Of a stretch of DNA of 60,647 bases, positions 27,036 through 37,600 are shown in pieces (the stretch's first letter is position 1; each line of letters begins with the position of its first letter). A program made the translations under genes and the position numbers. Source of the stretch: Pirellulaceae bacterium (lineage in GTDB: Bacteria; Planctomycetota; Planctomycetia; Pirellulales; Pirellulaceae); assembly GCA_024102795.1 (NCBI GenBank), contig JAGFJK010000300.1, positions 1 to 60,647 of the forward strand. The letters are read 5' to 3'. Under the pieces are notes generated by a model, which saw only the letters and a list, made by a program, of their open reading frames with translations, searched no databases and had not been told where the DNA came from.

Positions 27036-29806
27036 GAGTACCAGGCCAGTCGAGCAGCGCGGCGTTTCGGATGGAAATGCGCATGGCCGCGATTGGCGCG
27101 CAAACGGCGCGATTCTGCTTCGTGCTCTTTCTGAGTTGTTGCGTCGTCTGGCTGCCGGGCGAAGGTCGGCCTGTCCTGGCGGCCGAGGATGAGGCGCGTG
27201 CCCGCGAGTTTTTCGAACAACGGATCCGGCCGATCCTGGTCGACCACTGCCTGGACTGCCACGGATCGGAAGACCCCGCGGCGAAGCTCCGCCTGGATAC
27301 GCGTGCCGGCTGGCAGCGTGGCGGCGAGCGGGGGCCAGCGATTGTGCCCGGCGATCCAACCGCCAGTCTGCTGATTCGCGCCGTGACGCATCGGGATGCC
27401 AGGTTGCGGATGCCGCCCGAGGACGCCGGCCAGCGGCTCAGCGACCAGCAGATCGACGACCTGACCACCTGGGTGCGGCAGGGAGCGTATGATCCGCGCG
27501 CGGGTGAAAAAATCGTGTCCGACATTGAGCTCGCCTCGCGCAATCACTGGGCCTTTCAGCCGGTCCAGCCGCCAGAGACGCCCGCGGTCGCGCATCCGAT
27601 CGATTACCTGGTCGACCGGCAGCTTGAGCAGCGAGGCTTTGTACCGACCGAGCCGGCCGACATGCGGACGCTGGTGCGGCGCGTCACGTTCGACCTGCAC
27701 GGGCTGCCGCCCACTGAAGAGCAACTGGCCACGCCGCGCGAGCAGTTCGGGCAGCTTGTCGCCAGCCTGCTCGCTTCGCCTCGCTACGGAGAACGCTGGG
27801 GTCGGCATTGGTTGGATGTGGCTCGCTACTCCGATGCCAAGGACGGCGTGCTGATGTACGGCGACGCGCGGATCCGGCCCTTCGCCTACACCTACCGCGA
27901 CTTCGTGATCCGAGCGCTGAACGAGGACAAACCGTTCGACCAGTTCATCCGCGAACAACTGGCGGCCGACCAGCTTGGCCTGCCGGCCGACTCGCCGGAC
28001 CTGGCGGCACTCGGTTTTCTCACGCTGGGACGCATGTTCGATCGCAACCGCCACGATGTGATCGACGACCAGATCGACGTCGTAACCCGCGGCTTTCTGG
28101 CCCTGACCGTCACCTGTGCCCGCTGTCACGACCACAAGTTCGATCCCGTGCCGACGGCCGACTACTATTCGCTGTACGGTGTGCTGGCCAGTTGCGCCGA
28201 GCCGTACGATCGTCCGCGGATCGCGCCGGTCACCGACCAGGGGCAGGCCTTCGAGAATGAGCTGGCCGCCAAGCTGCGGGAGATCCAGTCGCAGCAGGCA
28301 GCGCACTACGCCGACGCGCTGCAAACCGCCCGGCAGCGGACGCCCGACTACCTGGTGCAGGTGGCGACGACCGAGCCGGACGTGGCCGAAACGACCATTT
28401 TTTTCCTGTCGCTGACGCCCGAACAACTGCGGCCGCAGATCACTCGCCGCTGGCGGCAACTGATCGCACGGCGAGCGTTTCCGGACGATCCGATTTTCGG
28501 CCCCTGGAGCGATCTGCTGCGCGAACCTGGGCTGAAGCCCGACCAGTGGCGGGAGCGCGGCGTGGATCCGCGGATCGTCGAGGGGCTGGTGGCCGCCAAT
28601 CCGCAAACGCCCGCCGAGGTGGCTCGCACGTATGGCCAGATCCTCGTGGACGCCTGGTCGAGCCAGCAGCAGCAGGCGGCGGATTCGAAGTCGGGGCAAA
28701 CGGCTGCCGACGATTCGCTCGCCGCGCTGCTGGTCTCCCGCGAAAGTCCCGTCTGGTTCCCGGAACAGGAAGTCGTGAACTACCTTTCGCGCCAGCCGGG
28801 CGACGCCTTTCGAGGGCTGCTGAACGAACTGGATGCGATCGCCGTGCGCCACGGTGACGCCGCGGCGCGGGCCATGGTGGTCGTCGACTCCGACGTGCTG
28901 TGCGAGCCAGTGATCTTCCAGCGTGGCGATCCGGCCTCGCGCGGGGCGCCCGTTCCAAGACAGTTTCTGAGCGTGCTGTCGGGCAAGCAGCGGCAGGCGT
29001 TTCCGGACGGCAGCGGCCGCCTGAATCTGGCGCAAGCCATCGCCTCGCCCGACAATCCGCTCACGGCTCGCGTCTGGGTGAACCGGGTCTGGATGCACCA
29101 TTTCGGCGAGCCGCTGGTTTCCAACCCGGGAGACTTTGGCCTGCAGACGCCGCGACCCGTGCAGATGGAGCTGCTGGACTTTCTGGCCGCGTACCTGGTC
29201 CGCCACGGCTGGCGGACGAAGCCGCTGCACGAACTGATCCTTTCGTCGCGGGCCTGGCAGCGGTCGTCGCTGATCCCGCGCGACGCGCAAACGGCGCGGC
29301 AGATGGAAGCGGATCCCGGCAACACGCTGCTCTGGCGCGCCAATCGGCGACGCCTGGATTTCGAAGCGATGCGGGATACGCTGCTGGCCGTTTCCGGGCG
29401 GCTGGACGAAACGATGGATGGCCGTCCGCGACTGCTCACCGATCCGGCCAATCACCGGCGGACCATCTACGGATTCGTGGAACGCCAGAATATCCCGGAC
29501 ATGGTCCGCACGTTCGACGTGGCCAACGCCGACACGTCGACGTCGCGCCGAGTGGCCACGACCGTCCCGCAGCAGGCGCTGTTCGCCTTGAACTCGACCT
29601 TCATGCTGGACGCCGCCGCGGCCCTGGCCGAGCGGGCCGGCGCGGACCCGGCGGCCGGGCAGGTGCGCCGTTTGTACCAGCTTGTCTTGGGGCGCGAACC
29701 GTCCGGCGAGGAACTCGAGTGGGGCGAGCAGTTTCTGCAATCGCAGCCGCTGGCCCAGTTCGCCCAGGTACTGTTGATGAGCAATGAACTCATGTTCGTG
29801 GACTGA
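27032..29806 (+). CDS. Planctomycete cytochrome c-domain protein (PSCyt1, DUF1549, DUF1553), second copy
   Basis: Starts in a 4-nt ATGA overlap with the preceding DUF1501 gene; an internal Met14 is an alternative. 924 residues with an N-terminal hydrophobic segment (FVLFLSCCVVWLPG). PSCyt1 motif CLDCH at 73-77; DUF1549 with TLVRRVTFDLHGLPPTEEQL, GRHWLDVARYSDAKDG and a second heme-type motif in VTCARCHDHKFDP; DUF1553 with RLNLAQAIASPDNPLTARVWVNRVWMHHFGEP and VPQQALFALNSTFMLDAAA. It is a paralogue of the 22642 gene but lacks its repeat insert and has a different central region (residues about 400-600). The next DUF1501 gene starts 6 nt downstream. Confidence 0.93.
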   Translation: MRVPGQSSSAAFRMEMRMAAIGAQTARFCFVLFLSCCVVWLPGEGRPVLAAEDEARAREFFEQRIRPILVDHCLDCHGSEDPAAKLRLDTRAGWQRGGERGPAIVPGDPTASLLIRAVTHRDARLRMPPEDAGQRLSDQQIDDLTTWVRQGAYDPRAGEKIVSDIELASRNHWAFQPVQPPETPAVAHPIDYLVDRQLEQRGFVPTEPADMRTLVRRVTFDLHGLPPTEEQLATPREQFGQLVASLLASPRYGERWGRHWLDVARYSDAKDGVLMYGDARIRPFAYTYRDFVIRALNEDKPFDQFIREQLAADQLGLPADSPDLAALGFLTLGRMFDRNRHDVIDDQIDVVTRGFLALTVTCARCHDHKFDPVPTADYYSLYGVLASCAEPYDRPRIAPVTDQGQAFENELAAKLREIQSQQAAHYADALQTARQRTPDYLVQVATTEPDVAETTIFFLSLTPEQLRPQITRRWRQLIARRAFPDDPIFGPWSDLLREPGLKPDQWRERGVDPRIVEGLVAANPQTPAEVARTYGQILVDAWSSQQQQAADSKSGQTAADDSLAALLVSRESPVWFPEQEVVNYLSRQPGDAFRGLLNELDAIAVRHGDAAARAMVVVDSDVLCEPVIFQRGDPASRGAPVPRQFLSVLSGKQRQAFPDGSGRLNLAQAIASPDNPLTARVWVNRVWMHHFGEPLVSNPGDFGLQTPRPVQMELLDFLAAYLVRHGWRTKPLHELILSSRAWQRSSLIPRDAQTARQMEADPGNTLLWRANRRRLDFEAMRDTLLAVSGRLDETMDGRPRLLTDPANHRRTIYGFVERQNIPDMVRTFDVANADTSTSRRVATTVPQQALFALNSTFMLDAAAALAERAGADPAAGQVRRLYQLVLGREPSGEELEWGEQFLQSQPLAQFAQVLLMSNELMFVD

Positions 29807-29812
29807 AGCCGA

Positions 29813-31216
29813 ATGAACTTCGTACCAACTGCCCGGCCGCTCTCGCGGCGCGAACTGCTCCGTTCGACCGGCACGGGCCTGGGTCTGCTGGCCCTGCCGT
29901 CACTGCTGCGGGCGGCCGCCAATCCGCTGGAGCCGAAGCAGCCGCACTTCGCGCCGCGAGCCCGGCGGATCATCCACATTTACTTGAATGGCGGACCATC
30001 GCAGGTCGATACCTGGGACCCCAAGCCCGAACTGACGCGCTGGGACGGCAAGAAGCTGCCGATCGGCAACCTGACGACCGAGCGCGAGACGGGCGTCGCC
30101 CTGGGGTCGCCGTTTCGTTTCGCGCAGTACGGCCAGAGCGGTCTGTGGTGCAGCGAGATTTTTGAACAGACCGCCCGGCAGCATGCCGACCGGCTGTGCG
30201 TCATCCGCTCGATGTACGCCAATACGCCGAACCACGAGCAGAGCATGCGGCTGATGAACACCGGGGACGAACGCCTTTCGCGTCCCAGCTACGGCGCGTG
30301 GCTGACCTACGGCCTGGGCTGCGAGAATCAGAACCTGCCCGGTTTCGTCGCGCTTTGTCCTGGACTGCCGGTGGCCGATTCGTCGAACTGGAGAAGTTCG
30401 TTCCTGCCCGGCATCTACCAGGGCACGTACCTGGACACGCGCAAGACGCAGGTCACCGAGCTGATCGCGGACATTCAGAATCCGCGTTTCGGGACGGCGG
30501 AACAGCGGCGGCAACTCGACCTGCTGACGCGACTCAACCGCCGGCATCAGCAGCCTCGGCAGGAGGACGCCAACCTGGAGGCAAGAATCCAGGCGTTCGA
30601 GCTGGCTTTCCGCATGCAGATGGAGGCGACCGACGCGCTGGACATCACGCGCGAAACCGAGGAAACTCGGAAGCTGTACCGCGCCGACACGGTGCATGGC
30701 CGGCAGTTGCTGATCGCCCGCCGCCTGGTGGAACGGGGAGTCCGCGTCGTGCAGTGCTACCACGGGGACGTGCAGCCCTGGGATTCGCATAACAACATCG
30801 CTCAGGAGCATCGCCGGCTGGGCGGTGAAGCGGACGGCCCGATCGCCGGTTTGTTGACCGACCTCGCTCGCCGCGGCCTGCTGGACGAGACGCTGGTGGT
30901 GTGCGGCGGCGAATTCGGCCGCACGCCCGCCATCGAAATTCCGATCGGCGGCGGCACGCCGACCGGTCGCGACCACAACCACCACGGTTTCAGCATCTGG
31001 CTGGCTGGCGGCGGTGTGCGGGGCGGGATGGCCTATGGTCAAACCGACGACTTTGGCTACCAGGCGGTCGAGAACCGGGTCCACGTCCACGACCTGCATG
31101 CCACGTTGCTGCATCTGATGGGTTTCGACCATGAGCGGCTGACGTATCACCACGCCGGCCGCGACTTTCGTTTGACCGATGTCCACGGCCGCGTCGTGCG
31201 GGATATTCTGGCGTAA
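29813..31216 (+). CDS. DUF1501 exported protein (second copy)
   Basis: 467 residues with a twin-arginine-like start (LSRRELLRSTGTGLGLLALP). Same motifs as the first copy: IHIYLNGGPSQVDTWDPKP, DRLCVIRSMYANTPNHEQS, PWDSHNNI, CGGEFGRTPAIE, GRDHNHHGFSIWLAGGGV and a C-terminal HDLHATLLHLMGFDHERLTYHHAGRDFRLTDVHG. The two DUF1501 proteins differ widely in the middle, so they are old paralogues rather than a recent copy. It ends the run of exported genes that begins at 16137. Confidence 0.93.
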   Translation: MNFVPTARPLSRRELLRSTGTGLGLLALPSLLRAAANPLEPKQPHFAPRARRIIHIYLNGGPSQVDTWDPKPELTRWDGKKLPIGNLTTERETGVALGSPFRFAQYGQSGLWCSEIFEQTARQHADRLCVIRSMYANTPNHEQSMRLMNTGDERLSRPSYGAWLTYGLGCENQNLPGFVALCPGLPVADSSNWRSSFLPGIYQGTYLDTRKTQVTELIADIQNPRFGTAEQRRQLDLLTRLNRRHQQPRQEDANLEARIQAFELAFRMQMEATDALDITRETEETRKLYRADTVHGRQLLIARRLVERGVRVVQCYHGDVQPWDSHNNIAQEHRRLGGEADGPIAGLLTDLARRGLLDETLVVCGGEFGRTPAIEIPIGGGTPTGRDHNHHGFSIWLAGGGVRGGMAYGQTDDFGYQAVENRVHVHDLHATLLHLMGFDHERLTYHHAGRDFRLTDVHGRVVRDILA

Positions 31217-31282
31217 GTTTCAAGATGCCGGTCGCGAGACCTTCGGGGCAACTCCCGACCGATACCGACAGATGAGGCCGGT

Positions 31283-32146
31283 TTGAAACCGTTGCACCGC
31301 CTGCTGAGCCTGATCGTTCCACTGTGGAAGCGCCAGCAACTGGTCGCCTGGGGCGCCAGCGGACTGTTGCATGTGCTGCTGCTGGCGGCAATGATCGTGG
31401 TTCGCGCGCGCGTTGAACCGGTGGAGCTGGCGATTCGCAGCGGCGGCGTCACGATTGTGGCGATGATGGAGCCGGCCAAGGAAACTCAGCAGGACGCACC
31501 ATGGCATCTGCACGCCCCGGCCGTTCCCAACGACCACGATCACGAACACCACCATGCGGCTGACGTTGTCTGGCATCGCCATGAGCGGGAACCGCTGCCC
31601 GCAGCCGCCGATCTGACTCGGCAGGCGCCCGCGGTGGAACTGACAGTCCGCCCGCTGCCGGCGGTGGAAGTGGTCTCCCGGCTGATGCCATCCCGTTCGC
31701 CCGCGACCGTTTCCCGTCCCGAAGCGGAGTTGCAGCCGCCACCCACGGACGCGCCGCGCTCCCAGCGACCCGCTCGAACCAACCGGTCCGCGGGTGGGCC
31801 GCCGCCGGTGGAAGCCGTTTCGGTGCCCGCCGCGGCCAGCGCGACCGACGACCAGGCGGGAGCGACCGTTGACGAACTGCCACACAAACTGGCCACCAAT
31901 CCCGCGCCGCAGTACCCCCGCGAGGCATACGTCCGGGGGCAGCAGGGCCGGGTGCTGTTGGAAGTTCAAGTGGGTGCCGCGGGCCAGGTGCTGGCGGTTC
32001 GGGTCTTTGAAACCAGCGGCGTGCCGTTGTTGGATCAGGCGGCCCTGGACGCTGTCCGCGGTTGGCGATTCCGGCCGGCGCGACGGGCCGGCAGGGCGGT
32101 GCCCTTCACCGTCACTGTGCCGGTGCGGTTCTCCATCCGCCCGTGA
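31283..32146 (+). CDS. TonB-family energy transducer with His-rich segment
   Basis: TonB passes proton-motive-force energy to outer-membrane receptors. The TTG at 31283 is the only in-frame start near the domain (an ATG at 31272 is closed by a stop), giving 287 residues. A transmembrane helix is at about 20-41 (LVAWGASGLLHVLLLAAMIVV), a Pro/Ala-rich periplasmic spacer follows, and the C-terminal TonB domain is at about 200-285 (NPAPQYPREAYVRGQQGRVLLEV...ALDAVRGWRFRPA). Residues 75-100 contain nine histidines (HDHDHEHHH core), which could bind transition metals. It precedes the receptor gene by 134 nt. No ExbB/ExbD genes are nearby. Confidence 0.88.
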   Translation: MKPLHRLLSLIVPLWKRQQLVAWGASGLLHVLLLAAMIVVRARVEPVELAIRSGGVTIVAMMEPAKETQQDAPWHLHAPAVPNDHDHEHHHAADVVWHRHEREPLPAAADLTRQAPAVELTVRPLPAVEVVSRLMPSRSPATVSRPEAELQPPPTDAPRSQRPARTNRSAGGPPPVEAVSVPAAASATDDQAGATVDELPHKLATNPAPQYPREAYVRGQQGRVLLEVQVGAAGQVLAVRVFETSGVPLLDQAALDAVRGWRFRPARRAGRAVPFTVTVPVRFSIRP

Positions 32147-32280
32147 CCCGCTCCTGATAGGCGCGGATTTTAACGACTGGGCAATCCGTCCCGATTCGCC
32201 CGGGCCGCTGCAAGCCCGCCTGACGGTACAACCGATACCGACGATAAATCCACACACGTCAGCGATCGGGAACCGTTTCG

Positions 32281-34449
32281 ATGGTCAAACAGCGCGGCAT
32301 CTGGCCAGCAGTCTTCGTCGGGATCTTCGCCTGCTGGTGGGCCGGCGGCAACCTGTCCGCTCAGGACGCGATCCCGACTCCGGGCAGTGGGGAGACCCTG
32401 GAAGTGGCGGCCGAGTTGCGGCAGGATCCGCCGCCGGCGGCCCCCGCGTTGCCAGAGACAGTGGTCGAGGCGCAGCAGCGCCAGCCGTCAGCCGAGTCCA
32501 CGCCGTTCCCCAGCCTGGCCGACCTGGACTTCGGCGCGGGAGCACCGCCGGGTCGAGGCCAGGACTTGATCGGGCGGACGTCCTCCGCGTCGCAAGGGCG
32601 ATTCGGCCAGGCACAGCTCGACCTGCGTCCCTTGAACCGGGCCGGCGACGTGCTGGAACTGGTGCCTGGCATGATCGCCACGCAGCACAGCGGCACGGGC
32701 AAGGCCAACCAGTACTTCATTCGGGGCATCAATCTGGACCACGGCACCGACTTCGCGTTGCGGGTGGACGGGGTGCCGATCAACCTGCCGTCGCATGGTC
32801 ACGGGCAAGGTTACCTGGATGTGAACTGGCTGATTCCCGAATTGATCGACTACGCCGACTACAAGCTCGGCACCTACTACGCCGACGTGGGCGACTTCAG
32901 CTCGGCGGGTGCCCTGGACATTCGGCTGCGGCGTACGTTGCCGCACGGGATCGCCACGGCGACCGCGGGCCAATTCGACTACTACCGGGTGCTGGTGGCC
33001 AATTCGCAACCGCTGGGCAACGGCCACTTGCTGTATGCTTATGAGAGCATCTTCTACGATGGCCCCTGGGACCTGGCGGAAGACTTCAACAAGTTCAACG
33101 GGATGCTGCGCTGGTCAATCGGCGACGATTGCGAGGGGTTCTCGCTCTCGGCCCTGGCCTACCGCAGCTACTGGAATGCCACCAACCAGATTCCGCAGCG
33201 GGCCGTCGACGCGGGGCTGATTGGTCGCTTCGGCACGCTGGACCCTTCCGACGCCGGCGAAACCAACCGCGTCGGGCTGAACGCCGAGTATTGGCGCGAC
33301 GATGGAGGTTCCGTCACACGCGCCAACGCTTACGTCACGTACTACGACCTGGATCTGTTATCGAATTTCACCTTCTTCCTGGAGGATCCCGTCAACGGCG
33401 ATCAGATCGAACAGATCGACAACCGAGTCTACACGGGTGTGAATCTCAGCCACACGGTCCGTGGCGACCTGGGCGATCACACGCTGGGATTTCAGTTCCG
33501 CAACGACAACATTTTTGAGCTGGGCTTGAACCGCACGCGGCAACAGCAACTGGTCTCGACCACGCGCGCCGACAACGTGGACCAGCAGAGCTATTCGCTG
33601 TACTACATTCATCAGGCCCAGCTTACCGACTGGGCCCGCTCAAACGTCGGCCTGCGCGGCGACTTCTACCGCTTCCACACGGATGCGAAAGTCAACCCGG
33701 CCGATTCAGGAACCGTCAGCGACGCCGTGTTCAGCCCCAAGCTGGGCCTGGTGCTCGGACCTTGGAGCGAGACGGAACTGTTCCTCAACTGGGGTCAGAG
33801 CTTTCACAGCAACGACGCGCGTGGCGTCAACTCGTCGACCGATCCCGCCAATCCGCTGGTCAAGTCGGACGGCAGCGAAATTGGCGTTCGCTCGTGGCTC
33901 ACTCCCACCTGGAACTCGACGCTGGCCTGCTGGTACCTGGAGATCGGTTCCGAACTGGTCTTCGTGGGCGACGCGGGCACGACGGAACCGGGCCCGCCGA
34001 GCCACCGGTTCGGTGTGACTTGGACAAACTACTGGCAAGTCACCGATTGGCTGGCCTTGGACGCCGACTACGCCTATGTCCGACCCCGCTTCGCGGGTGA
34101 CGAACGAATCCCCAATGCCGTCGAGAATGTGCTTTCGACCGGTTTCACGGTGCGGCAGCCTTGCAGTCCCTGGTACGGCACGTTCCGACTGCGGCATTAC
34201 GGGCCAGCCGCCCTGATCGAAGACAACTCGGCCCGCAGCGGGACCACCACGGTCGCCAACGTGCAGTTGGGGTACGAGACGAATCGCCTGAACGTCGCCG
34301 TGGATATTTTCAACTTGTTCGACAGCGACGACAACGACATCACGTACTACTACGAGTCGCAACCGATGGGCCTGCCGGCTGCCGAGGACTATCACTTCCA
34401 CCCGGTCGAACCGCTGATGGCACGGGCCAGCCTGACCTGGAAGTTTTGA
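32281..34449 (+). CDS. TonB-dependent outer membrane receptor
   Basis: 722 residues with a signal peptide (MVKQRGIWPAVFVGIFACWWAGGNLSAQ). The plug domain is at about 110-225 (DVLELVPGMIATQHSGTGKANQYFIRGINLDHGTDFALRVDGVPIN...SSAGALDIRL), and the rest is a 22-stranded barrel pattern ending in WKF, with the terminal Phe needed for outer-membrane insertion. The plug has the conserved NLPSHGHGQGY loop of a receptor subfamily of unproven ligand. LPETVVEAQQ near residue 57 may be the TonB box. The pairing with a His-rich TonB makes a metal or metal complex a possible ligand, but the sequence does not prove this. Confidence 0.92.
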   Translation: MVKQRGIWPAVFVGIFACWWAGGNLSAQDAIPTPGSGETLEVAAELRQDPPPAAPALPETVVEAQQRQPSAESTPFPSLADLDFGAGAPPGRGQDLIGRTSSASQGRFGQAQLDLRPLNRAGDVLELVPGMIATQHSGTGKANQYFIRGINLDHGTDFALRVDGVPINLPSHGHGQGYLDVNWLIPELIDYADYKLGTYYADVGDFSSAGALDIRLRRTLPHGIATATAGQFDYYRVLVANSQPLGNGHLLYAYESIFYDGPWDLAEDFNKFNGMLRWSIGDDCEGFSLSALAYRSYWNATNQIPQRAVDAGLIGRFGTLDPSDAGETNRVGLNAEYWRDDGGSVTRANAYVTYYDLDLLSNFTFFLEDPVNGDQIEQIDNRVYTGVNLSHTVRGDLGDHTLGFQFRNDNIFELGLNRTRQQQLVSTTRADNVDQQSYSLYYIHQAQLTDWARSNVGLRGDFYRFHTDAKVNPADSGTVSDAVFSPKLGLVLGPWSETELFLNWGQSFHSNDARGVNSSTDPANPLVKSDGSEIGVRSWLTPTWNSTLACWYLEIGSELVFVGDAGTTEPGPPSHRFGVTWTNYWQVTDWLALDADYAYVRPRFAGDERIPNAVENVLSTGFTVRQPCSPWYGTFRLRHYGPAALIEDNSARSGTTTVANVQLGYETNRLNVAVDIFNLFDSDDNDITYYYESQPMGLPAAEDYHFHPVEPLMARASLTWKF

Positions 34450-34453
34450 CGAA

Positions 34454-34582
34454 GGCGAGCGGGGGACGTCAGTCCCCCGTATCTCGTCCAGGCGAGCGGG
34501 GGACGTCAGTCCCCTGTTTCAGTGGGTGGTCGACACAGCGTGCGAAGAAGAAGAAACAGCGGGCGGACGCCCGCCGCTCGCC
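34454..34582. repeat. Hairpin repeats of the 15628 family between convergent genes; probable terminator
   Basis: Two direct copies start at 34454 and 34491 (stem GGGGAC-GTCA-GTCCCC) and one inverted copy with stem GCGGGC-GGAC-GCCCGC lies at 34553-34582. The cluster fills the gap between the receptor (plus, ends 34449) and the kinase (minus, ends 34623), where it would act as a two-way terminator. Confidence 0.75.
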
Positions 34583-34622
34583 TAGCCCGCCGCTCTCCAA
34601 ACCCGCCGCTCGCCAAGCGGGC

Positions 34623-37600
34623 TCACTCGCGCAGCAACGACTGCAGTTCCAGTCGCGTGCTCCAGGTGTACAGAGGATCCGTGGTCGAACCGCGGTCGGC
34701 GAGCTGTCGCTGCTGGTCCAGCCAGGATTCCACTCGGCCGCGATACTCCCCGGCGGACTGCGAATCTCCCAGCGCCGCGTGCGATAGGGCCACGAAGGCC
34801 AGGTCCTGCGGCCAGCCGCCGCGCCGCTGCAAGCGGATGCTTTCGCCAAGCGTTTGGAGCGCCTCGGTGTAACGGCCCGCCCGATATAACGCGGCCCCCA
34901 GCGTGCTGAGCCGCTCGGCGACCGGCGTTTCGCCCACCGCCCGCTCGGCCACTACCACGACACGATGCGGATCGTCCACCGCCGAAGGCCCCAGGCAGCA
35001 AGTCCAGGCCACCGTGTTGGCCAATCTCGAATCGCCGGTCGCTCCATGCTCGGACAGCAACTCCTGGCACAGCGCCTGGTAACCGGCCAGGTCCTGCTCG
35101 CGCAGCCGCAGCAGAGCCAGGCGATACTTCAGACCCAGCAAGTCCGCGTCCGTCGTCACGCGCTCGGCGGCCCATTGCCAGTCGGCGGCGGCCTGGTCCC
35201 AGTCGTCGAGTTCCGCGCGGGCCACGCCCCGCCGGGCCAGGTGAAATGGGTCTTCGGGTTCAGCGCGGTGCAGGTGCGTCAGGTGATGCGCGATGGCGAA
35301 CCAGTTGCGCTGCGATTCGGCGCGGCGCAACTCGCCGGCGTGCCAGTCCCGCAGGCGTTGCTTCGCGGTCGGTTCGTCCTCTTGCGACTCGGACACAACA
35401 TCACTGGCCGCCACGCCGCCCCCCGCCGGCTCGCCCGCCTGCCAGATGGTCAGCGTGACGTTGGCCGCCCGCAGCAACTGCCGCCCGTCGGGACTGAACA
35501 GCACCCGGCCCTCGCCCTCGGTGTGTTCGGGAAAGCTCAGCACCTCCTGGCCGCTGGCCACATCCCACAGTTTGACAAACCGGTCGTTGCTCGTGGAGAT
35601 CAGACGCTTTCCATCCGGGCTGAAGTCCAGGCTGGTCACGGTGTCGCTGTGCCCGGTCAGCGTCTGCACGGTGCCCGCCTCGGCGCGAAGCGGACCGGCC
35701 GCCGCGGCATCGTCAACGGACGAGTTGCGGCCAGCGAGCAGCCGGGCGACTCGCCAGAGCTTAATGGTTGCTTGCCGGGACGCCACGGCCAGGATGGTTC
35801 CCGCGGGATTGAAGCGAATCTGCACGGGCCGCTCGGGCGGCCCTGCCGCGCATCGCAGCAGCCGGCCGGTGTCCGTATCCCACAGCCAGATCCGCCCGTC
35901 GGCGGTGGCCGAGGCGAGCAGTCCATCCCGGCGGCCTGCCAGCGCTTCGACCGCTTGTCCGTCATGCTCCAGGCAATGCACCTGCTCGCCGGTTTCCGAC
36001 CGCCAGAGCCGGACCGTGCCGTCTCGGCTGGCCGAGGCGACGTGTGAGCCGGCGAATGCAACGCCGGTCACCACGTCGGCGTGGCCGCGCAGAGTCCGCA
36101 GCAATTCGCCCGTCGCGGGATTCCACAGCCGGGCCGTGCGGTCCTCGCTGCCGGACGCCAGCAGATCGCCGCCAGGGTGAAAGGCGACGCTGGTCAACCA
36201 GCCCTGGTGCCCGGTCATGACATGCGTGATCCGCTGGGTTCGCGTGTCCCAGATCCGCAGGGTCTGGTCGCCGTCGCGCGAGCCGCGGGTGATATTCAAA
36301 CCGGCCGCCAAGGCAATCTGGCCGCCATTCGGATCGCAGGCCCAGTCCGCGATGTAAGGTCCCGGGTGCAACGATACCAGGCGCGGCTGCACGGGCTCGA
36401 CCAGGTCCCAGACCTTGACCACGCCGTCGACGCCGCCCGTGGCCAGCAACTGTCCGTTGGGGCTGAATTCCGCGCCCGCGAAGCTGCCGTTATGTCCGTG
36501 GAACGTGCGGACAGGCCGGCCGCTGGCGGCTTCGCACAGTTCCACGGCCTCGTTGCGCACCGCCACGGCCAGCAACTGGCTGTCCGGGCTGCCGCGCAGC
36601 GCTCCCAACACGTCGCGGCAGGTAAAGCGGGACAGTTCCTCCAGCCCGCGTTCGGTGTGCCTGTACCGTTTCACCAGTCCGGTGAAGGTTCCTGCGGCCA
36701 GCTCGCGGCCGCCGGCCAGGAACATGACGCGGCGAACGTCCGACAGGCCCTCGATCAGCGCCAACTGTTGCCGGCTGTCCAGGTCCCACAGGCGGAGCGT
36801 GCCGTCGCGTCCGGCCGAGGCCAACCGGTTCCCGTCGGGATGAAAGGCCAGCTCGGAGGCGAAGCTGGTATGACCGCGCAGCACGCCGCGGGCCTGGCCG
36901 GTGTGGCTGTCGTGCAAGGTGATCTGACCGTTGGGCCGTCCCACGGCCAGCAGCGTTCCCGACGGGTTGAAACGGACCGAGAACGCATTGGCTTCGGCCA
37001 TCGCCAGCAGTTCGCGTCCCGTCTCAGCATCCCAGACGCGGACGCCGCTGTGGCCAGAAGTGTTATGCCAGGTGGTGCCGGCGGTGGCCAGGCGACTGCC
37101 GTCCGGACTGAAGCAGACATTCAGGATGCCGCTGGGATGACCGGCCGCCGCGAACATCAGCCTGGCCGACTTGATGCCCCACACTTCCAGGCGACCGGGT
37201 TCGTTCACGCCCCAGGCACCAGAAACAACCGCCAGCCGGCCGCCGTCGGGGCTCCAGGCCAGATCCGAAACGTTCAGTTCCAATCGCGGCAACGTCCACC
37301 GCGCCTGCTGGCACTGGCCCAGAACGTAGTGCCATTCCCAGTGGCGCAGTTCCTTGGGACAGGAGTTCAGCAGTTGCAAGGCGCGGGCCGTGTTATTCGC
37401 CTGGTACTCGTGATGCGCCAGCTCGATGTCGTGAGCGTACTGCACCAAGGCGGCTCGCTGGCGTTCGTCGTATTCGGCGGCCCGCGCGCGCTGAGCGGCC
37501 TGTGCCTCCCGGACGGCGGCCGCGCGGTGGGCGTCGGCTCGCGCCCATTGCCAGGCGATGCCGATCATGCCCAGGGCCACGGCCAGGAACAACGCGGCCA

